Assembly: GCA_026396835.1 (NCBI GenBank)
Contig: JAPLWA010000004.1
Location: 496,001-560,000, forward strand
Length of the DNA stretch: 64,000 nt
DNA from: Candidatus Falkowbacteria bacterium
Lineage (GTDB): Bacteria; Patescibacteriota; Patescibacteriia; Patescibacteriales; Patescibacteriaceae
Direction: 5' to 3'
In this document: positions 57,382 through 64,000 of the stretch, one piece after another
Numbering within the stretch: position 1 is the stretch's first letter
Layout: each line of letters starts with the position of its first letter
Notes under the pieces: model-generated
What the model saw: the letters and a program-made list of their open reading frames with translations, nothing else
The model's database searches: none
Told to the model about the DNA's origin: nothing
Made by a program: the position numbers and the translations under genes

Positions 57382-59322
57382 CTACATCGGCTTTCCGCTT
57401 GCCAGCTGATCAGCCATTTGTTTTTTAGCTTCTTCAATTTCGATTAGCTGACGAGGATCAGATGTAATCAATTGATCTTCAACGTATGAAGCAACGATCT
57501 TGATCGCCGCGTGCTTATTGCCGGCAAAGAAAATACCTTCACCGACGCCGCACTCCAAAAGCAAGTACTTTTCACTTTCTGTTAAAATAAAGGTTTTCTG
57601 AATAAGATCAATCGCAGCCGGAGATTGTTTCAAAAGAATTTGCAAAGATGAGTTGGTTACAATCGCCTGACCATAAGGTGAGCGCAAAAAGTCGTTAACG
57701 TCCTGCGTGATTGTTGTAACGCCTAAATAATATTTACGGCAACGTTTTACTAAAGCGTAAATAAATTTAGCACTATCTTCTTGCTGCATCATCCACCAGG
57801 CTTCATCAATAACCAAAATACGTTTTCTAACTTGCGAGCGAACGTCATTCCAGATGTAGTTAATAATAGTATAAATCGCCATTGGTCTTAACTCATCTTC
57901 TAGGTCACGAACCGAGAAACAAATCAATTGATTGTCCATCTGCACATTAGTCGGACTATTAAATAGACCGGCAAAAGTTCCTTCGGTATATTTCTTCATA
58001 CGCGTCGATAGCGTAGCGCCGCCATCCATACCTTCAAGAATTTCTTGAAAATCTTGCATGATCGGTGGCTCAACGGTGGCTAAATCAGCGTCAGGCGTAA
58101 TATCTTTACGAGCGTAGGTTTCTAGTAAGGCGCGGTCAACAACAGAGTCTTCTTCATAAGTTAATTGACCAATCATTAATCTAACCAAGCCTTTTAAAGT
58201 AATAACAGCCGAGCGAATAATGTCTTCAATCTTTGTTTGATCACCAACCGCTTTAGGCAAATCAAATGGATTGATTTTACTTTGTGAAGCAAGAGAAATA
58301 CTAATATAGGTTCCACCAACCGCTTCGGCTAAATGCTTATATTCATATTCTGGGTCAATAACAATAACTTCAGTGCCCATCATTAAACTACGCAGAATTT
58401 CTAATTTAATGGCATAACTTTTACCAGCACCAGAAGTAGCAAACACAACGCTGTTAGCATTCTGTAAACTAAAGCGATCAAATAGAATCAAGCTGTTATT
58501 ATGACGGTTGATACCGTATAAAATACCATTATCTGAGGTTAATTCACTGGAAACAAATGGAAATGATGAAGCAACCGGAGATGAATTCATGTTAAAAGCA
58601 ATGTAAAGTTCATCATTATTTAATGGCAAAGTAGAATTAAAACCTTGTTCAGCTTGGTAATAAACACGTTTAGAATAAACCAAACGAGCACCAAACATAT
58701 CCTCAATTGTATCCGATAAACGATCTAGCTCCTCTAAAGTATCAGTGTAGAGAGTAACGTAAAGAGCAAATTGGAAGAATTTCTCAGTACCTTGAGTTAA
58801 GGAGTCACGCAAAGATTCAATGTCACGCAAAGCTGTTTCACGTAAAGGATCGCGCGGTGAACCTTTTTCAGCGTCGGAAATAATTTGTGCCTCAAGTGCA
58901 CCAACTTTCTTTTTTAATTGCTTTAGAATTATGGCGCTCTTTACGGGATAAAAATACATGGCAATATCAAAAGTGGAGTTCAGGTTAATAACCGGAGCAA
59001 ACCAACCAACGCTAATATAACGTGGATATGACACTACAAAAATAGTTCGTAAAAACTTACCACCCAATCTTAGATGATGAGGTGAAATCTCCATGCTTTC
59101 CGGAGCAATCAACTCGTTAATAGAAATAAGACCACGACGGAAAGTTTTTTCTTCGCTAACAATTTCTTCGGCAACCTTTGTTTCTTTTTCAAACTGTTCT
59201 ATTTTTTCTAGCCCTGGAATATTTTGTTTACCTTCTTGACCCGGCGTAGTTAAAACAGCCTCCTCTATATCGGTTGCCTCTGGTGTTTTTTTATTCAAAA
59301 ATAAATCAAATAACTTAGACAT
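57382..59322 (-). CDS. virB4: VirB4/TraC-type secretion ATPase
   Basis: 646 residues. The ATPase core shows SVVFATSGAGKSYAIKLEIL (Walker A near 290), EVIVIDPEYEYKHLAEAVGG and RILVIDEAWWMMQQEDSAKF (Walker B), then GVTTITQDVNDFLRSPYGQA and QSPAAIDLIQKTF. These are the signatures of VirB4/TraC ATPases that energise T4SS pilus and channel assembly. The protein is somewhat short because an N-terminal TraC-like part is encoded separately by the previous gene (59324-60007, 1-nt gap). Confidence 0.92.
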   Translation of the reverse strand: MSKLFDLFLNKKTPEATDIEEAVLTTPGQEGKQNIPGLEKIEQFEKETKVAEEIVSEEKTFRRGLISINELIAPESMEISPHHLRLGGKFLRTIFVVSYPRYISVGWFAPVINLNSTFDIAMYFYPVKSAIILKQLKKKVGALEAQIISDAEKGSPRDPLRETALRDIESLRDSLTQGTEKFFQFALYVTLYTDTLEELDRLSDTIEDMFGARLVYSKRVYYQAEQGFNSTLPLNNDELYIAFNMNSSPVASSFPFVSSELTSDNGILYGINRHNNSLILFDRFSLQNANSVVFATSGAGKSYAIKLEILRSLMMGTEVIVIDPEYEYKHLAEAVGGTYISISLASQSKINPFDLPKAVGDQTKIEDIIRSAVITLKGLVRLMIGQLTYEEDSVVDRALLETYARKDITPDADLATVEPPIMQDFQEILEGMDGGATLSTRMKKYTEGTFAGLFNSPTNVQMDNQLICFSVRDLEDELRPMAIYTIINYIWNDVRSQVRKRILVIDEAWWMMQQEDSAKFIYALVKRCRKYYLGVTTITQDVNDFLRSPYGQAIVTNSSLQILLKQSPAAIDLIQKTFILTESEKYLLLECGVGEGIFFAGNKHAAIKIVASYVEDQLITSDPRQLIEIEEAKKQMADQLASGKPM

Positions 59323-59323
59323 A

Positions 59324-60007
59324 TCAATTATTATCTTCTAAGCGCAATTTCTCAACTTCAACTAGATGCTCATTAGCGGCCGTAACCGGGTTATAAGTAT
59401 TATAATATAGTTCAATTAAACTTTGCGTATCTAACTCAATTGTATTAAGACCAATTGAACTTAGACCAGAAATAACTGTATCAACGCGGCGTGTTAATTC
59501 TTTACGCAAGTTAAAAAATTTCTCTTCTTTCATCTTAACCAAAGAAGCTGGACTAAATGTTTCAGTTAAACGTGTAAAAAAGTTTTTCTTCTTATCAGAT
59601 AGTGGGTTATAAGGTACAATAACATAAAAACGTTTATTCATGATCTTACTCAAAGATATTAGCTCTTTAATATAGCTAATATATTCTGTAATTTGCATCT
59701 TTAGCAGCTCATTGGTTTGTTCTTTTTCTTTTTGCTTGAGTTGATTCAAATAAGCTTCGATATTAAGTTCACGCGATTGAATAACAATTTGTACCGGAAA
59801 GCTAATATTGTTCAGGAAGCTAACATAAGCAGAGATAATAGCATTCTGTTCGTCTTCATTTTTCAAAGCAAAGTTAATACTAGATACCATAATAACTGAC
59901 CGCAAATCGCCGTCTTTCATAATGACAGTATCTTGACGAATACCAGCAATATCAAGAAATTTCAGAGTCGAAGGATGAATTGGAGTTGGTTTTTTAGCCA
60001 TAAACAA
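59324..60007 (-). CDS. TraC/VirB4 N-terminal-domain protein (split component)
   Basis: 227 residues. The order LKFLDIAGIRQDTVIMKDGD, LRSVIMVSSINFALKNEDEQ and later KRFYVIVPYNPL and LGLNTIEL-like strands resemble the N-terminal domain of TraC-type VirB4 proteins. Here it ends with its own stop codon, 1 nt before virB4. The two proteins likely form one ATPase complex. No Walker motif is present, as expected. Start MFMAKKPTP offers two Met codons. Confidence 0.75.
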   Translation of the reverse strand: MFMAKKPTPIHPSTLKFLDIAGIRQDTVIMKDGDLRSVIMVSSINFALKNEDEQNAIISAYVSFLNNISFPVQIVIQSRELNIEAYLNQLKQKEKEQTNELLKMQITEYISYIKELISLSKIMNKRFYVIVPYNPLSDKKKNFFTRLTETFSPASLVKMKEEKFFNLRKELTRRVDTVISGLSSIGLNTIELDTQSLIELYYNTYNPVTAANEHLVEVEKLRLEDNN

Positions 60008-60481
60008 TTATGAAAAATCAGCGGGAATATCCTTGTGCAGTTGAATTACAACGTCATCAGATGATTCACCTTGATAAGAACCTTGAGTGTCAACAATTAA
60101 GGATAATTCATTAAGGCGACTTTGAGAATATTGCCTGCCTGAAGCAACAACTGGCGCCAAAACAGGAAGAGTATCAAACTCCACGCCTGTTCTTAGTGTA
60201 TCATCTTTATACCAAACACGTAAGCCAGGTTTTTTTAAAGTCTCGATTAAATTAAGCACAAAGTAATGAAATGGAGCGCCATTAATCCTAACAAAAGCAA
60301 AAATTGTACCGACTGAAAATAAAAATAGTCCTAGAACAATAAACAAACTAAAATCAAATAAACGATAGCAAAGCGCGATTAAAAGAGCGGTAACTAATTC
60401 AATCACAAATTGGCGGACAGTGATTGGACCAAAAATTTTATCTTCAACATCAATAAATTGTGGAACTGTAAACTGCATCAT
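60008..60481 (-). CDS. PrgI-family membrane protein
   Basis: 157 residues. The N-terminus QFTVPQFIDVEDKIFGPITV is the PrgI pattern, followed by two membrane segments (IELVTALLIALCYRL and FSLFIVLGLFLFSVGTIFAF) and VRINGAPFHYFVLNLIETLK. PrgI corresponds in position to VirB3 of type IV secretion systems. It is directly followed by the TraC-like and VirB4 genes (0-1 nt), the usual order in Gram-positive and Patescibacteria T4SS loci. Confidence 0.88.
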   Translation of the reverse strand: MMQFTVPQFIDVEDKIFGPITVRQFVIELVTALLIALCYRLFDFSLFIVLGLFLFSVGTIFAFVRINGAPFHYFVLNLIETLKKPGLRVWYKDDTLRTGVEFDTLPVLAPVVASGRQYSQSRLNELSLIVDTQGSYQGESSDDVVIQLHKDIPADFS

Positions 60482-60484
60482 AAA

Positions 60485-61846
60485 CTAAAACTTCAAAACA
60501 TGGTTAAGAGAAATAATTGCCGATAATTCTTCTGGTTTTAGCGAACTAGGTTCGTTACTTAATTCTTCTTGGAGAATATCGGTTACTGGCTTGCCGACTT
60601 CTAGGGCGCGGCGACAAACCGTTAAATACATTTTATTTAGCGGGCTTTCTTGCCAAGCCACAATCCCCTGAATTTTTTTAGAATAGTCATCACGGCCCAA
60701 AAATTCTAGTTTCTCTTTTATTTTATCAGTTGCTTTAATTGGATCTGGATTTAAACGACGAAAAGTTTTCAAAGACATATAACGCAACTCATCAACCGGG
60801 CTTAAAACTTGAGGCGTAAAACGTATGTCATCCATTTTAACTTTACCACTGGAAGATAACTTTAAATTAACGACTGGGGCCTTAGTTTTAGTTTGATCAG
60901 CCAAGCGACGCAAATCGGGCTTATCAATCGGCTTATTATTAACTAAAGCATCCTTGATAATTTTTCTTGCCACTGGCGTTACTGGTGCAATCGAATCTTC
61001 AACCTTTACTTTAGGTTGTTCAATAATTACTGGCACTGGCGGTGCTAATTCATGACTAGCGTCCATAATAGGCTCTGGCGCTTTATTTATCTTAAGTTTA
61101 CCCTCTGCCTTAAGACTAGCTTCTAAATTATACTCGGCTTCTCTGGTAATTCGATTAAATGGATTGGCTAGCTCGGATTTAGGTGGCACTACGTGCTTAT
61201 CTTCAGGTACAGGAATTTTAAGCTTAGGCGTGCTTGATATTTTTTTAAGTTCATTAAGCTCGGCATCAGCTATAGACATTGCTCTATCAACCGCGTCGCG
61301 GCTTAAAGCTACGCCGCCTAACTCACTTGCCTTGCTTAAAGCTTCAACTGTAGCAATTTTGTCACGTGTTAAACGCAAATAAGTTTTAATAACCTGACGG
61401 AATTTAGCATTCATAATAGGATCAGTTAGACTAATCCTAGATTTCTGCAAAACTCGGACAACCGCCTCTTCAATCGCAGCATCAAAATCAACAGTTTTGA
61501 CAGGCTGAGCATTCTCTTTAACTTCTTTTTCGTCTGCTTCGGAGAAGACTAACTTTGGACCAGCACTAGCACCTAACAAATAATCGATTACTGTGTTAAA
61601 AATATATTTTCTTAAATCCTTTTCTAGCAAACGTGCTTTTTCAAGTGGTAGATTATTTTGATTAACAAAATAAGCACCTAAGCCATCTAAAGTAATTTCC
61701 TTGACCATTACTTTCATTATAGTCGTAGCTAAATCAAGACCATACTGCTGACCAATAGTAGCAATACGAGCCGCTGCTTCATTCGATGCAACGGCCGCTT
61801 TAATTTCTTTAGGCAAATCATTAAATTTTTGTAAGTAGGACAGCAT
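60485..61846 (-). CDS. Conserved unknown protein of the T4SS-like operon
   Basis: 453 residues. N-terminal helical domain (LSYLQKFNDLPKEIKAAVAS, GLDLATTIMKVMVKEITLDG), a linker rich in Lys, Pro and Val (about 215-330), and a C-terminal helical part (SPVDELRYMSLKTFRRLNPD, then RDDYSKKIQGIVAWQESPLN). No membrane segment. It lies 3 nt before prgI, so it is probably a cytosolic component or substrate-related factor. Family not recognised. Confidence 0.75.
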   Translation of the reverse strand: MLSYLQKFNDLPKEIKAAVASNEAAARIATIGQQYGLDLATTIMKVMVKEITLDGLGAYFVNQNNLPLEKARLLEKDLRKYIFNTVIDYLLGASAGPKLVFSEADEKEVKENAQPVKTVDFDAAIEEAVVRVLQKSRISLTDPIMNAKFRQVIKTYLRLTRDKIATVEALSKASELGGVALSRDAVDRAMSIADAELNELKKISSTPKLKIPVPEDKHVVPPKSELANPFNRITREAEYNLEASLKAEGKLKINKAPEPIMDASHELAPPVPVIIEQPKVKVEDSIAPVTPVARKIIKDALVNNKPIDKPDLRRLADQTKTKAPVVNLKLSSSGKVKMDDIRFTPQVLSPVDELRYMSLKTFRRLNPDPIKATDKIKEKLEFLGRDDYSKKIQGIVAWQESPLNKMYLTVCRRALEVGKPVTDILQEELSNEPSSLKPEELSAIISLNHVLKF

Positions 61847-61851
61847 GGGAA

Positions 61852-61893
61852 AGTAGTTGTTAGTAGTTGGTAACTAGGTGTTAGTTGACCATT
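61852..61893. repeat. GTTAGTTG-type repeat, left of four-helix-bundle gene
   Basis: AGTTGTTAGTAGTTGGTAAC and GTGTTAGTTGACC lie between the operon gene at 60485 and the gene at 61895. The right side of that gene has a similar repeat. Confidence 0.6.
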
Positions 61894-61894
61894 A

Positions 61895-62269
61895 TCAATA
61901 TTTTAATTGTTTAGTTGTTCTAATAATAGCATTCAGCCTTATCGGTAAACTCATAAGCGACAGATACATTTTAACATAATCAGATTTATTTATAATATCG
62001 CGCCGATAGCACTTTTCTAACCAATCCAATGATTCATACACAGAGCCTCTAGCATAAATATAAAAACGAATTTTTTCTTTTTTCGTGCTCCTTCCAAAAC
62101 CTTCAGCTATATTAGCTGATATCGAGTCAACTGATCTTATAAATTGTGGGCCAATAGTTTGTTTAATTAAATAATTATGTTGATTAATTATTTTCCAAAC
62201 ATGATTCGATAAAGAAAAACTTTCGTTATAAATTTTTAAATTACCTAATTTTAAACTTTTTCCCTCCAT
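61895..62269 (-). CDS. Four-helix-bundle (S23-like) protein
   Basis: 124 residues. The order is LKIYNESFSLSNHVWKIINQ (start pattern of the family), QTIGPQFIRSVDSISANIAE, then GFGRSTKKEKIRFYIYARGS, then VYESLDWLEKC. This is the four-helix bundle first known from 23S rRNA intervening sequences and also related to Avd of diversity-generating retroelements. Many genomes carry them as scattered single genes. Here it interrupts the T4SS-like operon and is flanked on both sides by GTTAGTTG repeats. No reverse transcriptase is visible. Confidence 0.9.
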   Translation of the reverse strand: MEGKSLKLGNLKIYNESFSLSNHVWKIINQHNYLIKQTIGPQFIRSVDSISANIAEGFGRSTKKEKIRFYIYARGSVYESLDWLEKCYRRDIINKSDYVKMYLSLMSLPIRLNAIIRTTKQLKY

Positions 62270-62275
62270 AAAGTT

Positions 62276-62346
62276 TATTAGTTAATTGTTAGTTACTGGA
62301 ATTTAGTTGTCAGAGCTTTTCTAACAACTGTCAACCAACAACTAAC
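62276..62346. repeat. GTTAGTTG-type inverted repeat, right of four-helix-bundle gene
   Basis: TTAGTTAATTGTTAGTTACT on one side and CTGTCAACCAACAACTAACC on the other. The TAG stop of the gene at 62342 lies within it. Confidence 0.65.
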
Positions 62347-63424
62347 CACTTTTCTTCTTTATTTCCTCTTCGATTGCAGCTCTTTCTAGACTACCAGCAG
62401 GATATTGCAATAACATATTTCTAAGTTCAACTAAGTCCTCTTCATCCCCTGTTTCAGCTAAAGGCTTAACTGGCTCAACAATCTTTGCAGGAACCGGAGC
62501 TGGAGCTAGAGGTGGAAGCGATGGACTAATAGTTTTTAGCTCGGTTTTATTCGCGGGTTTATTCGGTAAAGGCACTTCATGTAAAATTACTTTTAGCTTC
62601 TCCTCAGCTAATTCAGTAGTCTCTTCACTAAAATCCCTCTCTGAGTCTGGCATCACTTCAATCTCATAAGGAATTATTTGCCAGTCTTCACCATTATCCG
62701 AAGGCATACTATCAGGGAAAAATTTAATGTTAGTATAAATTTTTATAACATCGGCTAATTTAGCTCTATCTTCAGCAGATAGTTTTTTACCATTATCAGA
62801 GTTTACCAAAAACGAAGAAACACTAACACTGTTATAACTTTGACTACCATAATGAGCAATAAAATCTTTTAGCCAATTACTAATAGTGGCAGGCTGTTCT
62901 CTACCGTCAATCATAATTGACTGACTTGTTAAAAGCTCAACATTGTCATACATTGATTGTTCTAATCTTCTTCTATAATCAGCATCACGCGCTAAAATAA
63001 AGAACAAACGACGATTAACAGCATCTTTAACAATTGGATCATAATTCAATTCAGCTAAGATTCCTTTTTTAAATATATTTTCTACATAATACTTTTCCTG
63101 CTCAAGCGTCATTTCTTTTTCTGGATGATCATTCAAAAAGTTTATACGATCAAAGAGAGGCTTAAAAATTTTATCTTGAATTTCCGATGCTAAAACAGCA
63201 GCTTTCTTTTCTTCGAAAGAAAATTCATTTTCAATATAGGTTATCAAATCATCACCAACCACCTCACCTAATACAAAAAGTATTAGTAAGGGTGATAAGG
63301 TAATACCATATCGCTCTTCTATTTCTTCCAAAGGTTTTAAGACAAAATCAGCCTCACAGCTTAATTGAACTTCTTCGGGTATTTCGCGATTAAATTTTTC
63401 AATGGCTTCGTCAATGGTAAGCAT
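62342..63424 (-). CDS. Conserved unknown protein of the T4SS-like operon
   Basis: 360 residues. It begins MLTIDEAIEKFNREIPEEVQ and is helical to about residue 230, with TLEQEKYYVENIFKKGILAE. After that come an acidic region, a Pro/Ala linker (SLPPLAPAPVPAKIVEPVKP) and a short C-terminal helix (ERAAIEEEIKKKSG). No membrane segment or enzyme motif. Operon position suggests a cytosolic partner of the secretion machine. Family not recognised. Confidence 0.75.
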   Translation of the reverse strand: MLTIDEAIEKFNREIPEEVQLSCEADFVLKPLEEIEERYGITLSPLLILFVLGEVVGDDLITYIENEFSFEEKKAAVLASEIQDKIFKPLFDRINFLNDHPEKEMTLEQEKYYVENIFKKGILAELNYDPIVKDAVNRRLFFILARDADYRRRLEQSMYDNVELLTSQSIMIDGREQPATISNWLKDFIAHYGSQSYNSVSVSSFLVNSDNGKKLSAEDRAKLADVIKIYTNIKFFPDSMPSDNGEDWQIIPYEIEVMPDSERDFSEETTELAEEKLKVILHEVPLPNKPANKTELKTISPSLPPLAPAPVPAKIVEPVKPLAETGDEEDLVELRNMLLQYPAGSLERAAIEEEIKKKSG

Positions 63425-63432
63425 ATATTAAA

Positions 63433-63975
63433 TTAGGTTTTCTTTTTTGGACCAAAATCTTCAACTCTTATCCAGCCCTTATCATGACCCGTATCAAAAT
63501 TATTTAATTCACTCATAATGGATTGTAAAGCAGCTGCCTCACCAGGTTTTTCAGCCTGGAAATAAGCAAAGCCTTTTTTCATATCATGAATCATTCCTTT
63601 TTGAGCCGATGATAGATTGGCGGAATTTGCTTTCATATCCTTAAGGCCTTTAACCATGTTATTTATGGCTTTCTTAGCATCTTCACCCGCACCAGATAAT
63701 TCCTTAAACATCTTCGTTTGCTCAGAGGTTAGGCCCTTACCAGTAGCAAAGTCGTTTCCCTTGAAACTACCCACATCACTCACACCTAGCTGGTAAACCG
63801 TATCCTTAGCGTTCTTTAATTCCTTAGCTCCGGCTTCAGCCGCTTTGATACTTACTCTATTAGGCTGATATTTTTCAACATAGTTACCAGTGGCATCTAG
63901 GCCCCTGCTAATACGTCTCTTTAACTGCGAGGCTTCGGCTGGTACATCTTTATAACGGAAATTAAGATCTTCCAT
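63433..63975 (-). CDS. Helical protein, possible C-terminal part of a larger gene
   Basis: 180 residues from the Met at 63975 (MEDLNFRYKDVPAEASQLKR). It is charged and helical with GSFKGNDFATGKGLTSEQTK, and no membrane segment. The same frame is still open upstream through 63976-64000 with no stop, so the Met may be internal and the protein may be the tail of a larger one, for instance a VirB6-type channel protein (inference from operon position). It precedes the gene at 62342 by 8 nt. Confidence 0.65.
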   Translation of the reverse strand: MEDLNFRYKDVPAEASQLKRRISRGLDATGNYVEKYQPNRVSIKAAEAGAKELKNAKDTVYQLGVSDVGSFKGNDFATGKGLTSEQTKMFKELSGAGEDAKKAINNMVKGLKDMKANSANLSSAQKGMIHDMKKGFAYFQAEKPGEAAALQSIMSELNNFDTGHDKGWIRVEDFGPKKKT

Positions 63976-64000
63976 TTTTTTCTGATGACTCTCGTTAATC

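Noticed and set aside
61895-62269. Diversity-generating retroelement (avd)
   Set aside because: The four-helix-bundle protein is related in fold to Avd, but no reverse transcriptase, template repeat or variable repeat is visible.
1-64000. CRISPR array or Cas genes
   Set aside because: No regularly spaced identical repeats with unique spacers and no Cas-like proteins. The tandem units at 47411-47500 are hairpin repeats without spacers.

Overview
The window looks like a chromosomal piece from a Patescibacteria (Candidate Phyla Radiation) bacterium. The evidence is AT-rich DNA, tight spacing with few Shine-Dalgarno motifs, a PrgI/TraC-VirB4 set with a separate T4SS-type pilin and a TraD/VirD4-like ATPase, a reduced type IV pilus locus, and many small proteins of kinds common in that group. 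No rRNA or ribosomal protein gene is present to fix the lineage. Almost everything reads leftward (minus strand). The exceptions are a small membrane protein/XRE regulator pair, a TPM-domain protein and one small membrane protein.

Layout. 1-5.5 kb: an unfinished hypothetical protein, CYTH protein, immunity-like protein, glmS, nucleotidyltransferase, nucleoside phosphorylase and HAD hydrolase. 5.6-11 kb: membrane protein/XRE pair, three S51 (peptidase E-like) paralogues of which two are broken, and the TPM protein. 11-15.4 kb: DHH-like protein, glycosyltransferase, SET protein, YunG-like and NUDIX proteins, with shared repeats around the last two. 15.6-23.6 kb: an unusual metabolic island. It consists of a CofE-like ligase, archaeal-type methionine adenosyltransferase and HPr-kinase-like protein in one operon, then an HD protein, a GpgS-like glycosyltransferase, AroE, a TIM-barrel/Gfo-Idh fusion and a metallo-beta-lactamase-fold hydrolase in a second. 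24-33 kb: dnaX, a Janus/Ocnus-like protein, the TraD-like ATPase, cysS, and tRNA-Gln and tRNA-Thr. 33.4-44 kb: a response regulator, a ferredoxin-reductase/histidine-kinase fusion, and the type IV pilus locus (three major-pilin-like genes, minor pilins, pilC, pilB, a second response regulator). 44-50 kb: tRNA-Lys and tRNA-Arg with palindrome-invaded copies, a GIY-YIG gene, a T4SS pilin, two unknown genes and recG. 50-56.7 kb: TspO, an MFS exporter, a FISUMP surface protein, a YgjP-like protease, two tRNA-Ser and ComF. 56.7-64 kb: the T4SS-like operon, running off the right edge.

Working together: pilB, pilC and the pilins, with two response regulators and a redox-type kinase nearby, suggest regulated pili for attachment and DNA uptake; ComF fits this. 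The VirB4/PrgI set, the TraD-like ATPase and the pilin suggest a second envelope machine. The 15.6-23.6 kb island is the best candidate for an undescribed system. It combines an amide-forming ligase, SAM synthesis, a P-loop kinase, sugar or shikimate-type dehydrogenases and a glycosyltransferase, and no known pathway explains the set.

The window is also rich in palindromic elements. GC-rich palindromes lie inside duplicated tRNA-Lys and tRNA-Arg copies and in the loop of another hairpin. AT-rich inverted repeats with differing but self-paired central hairpins flank tRNAs. A GIY-YIG gene is bracketed by 76-bp tRNA-derived direct repeats. All functional calls come from reading motifs by eye, without database searches.
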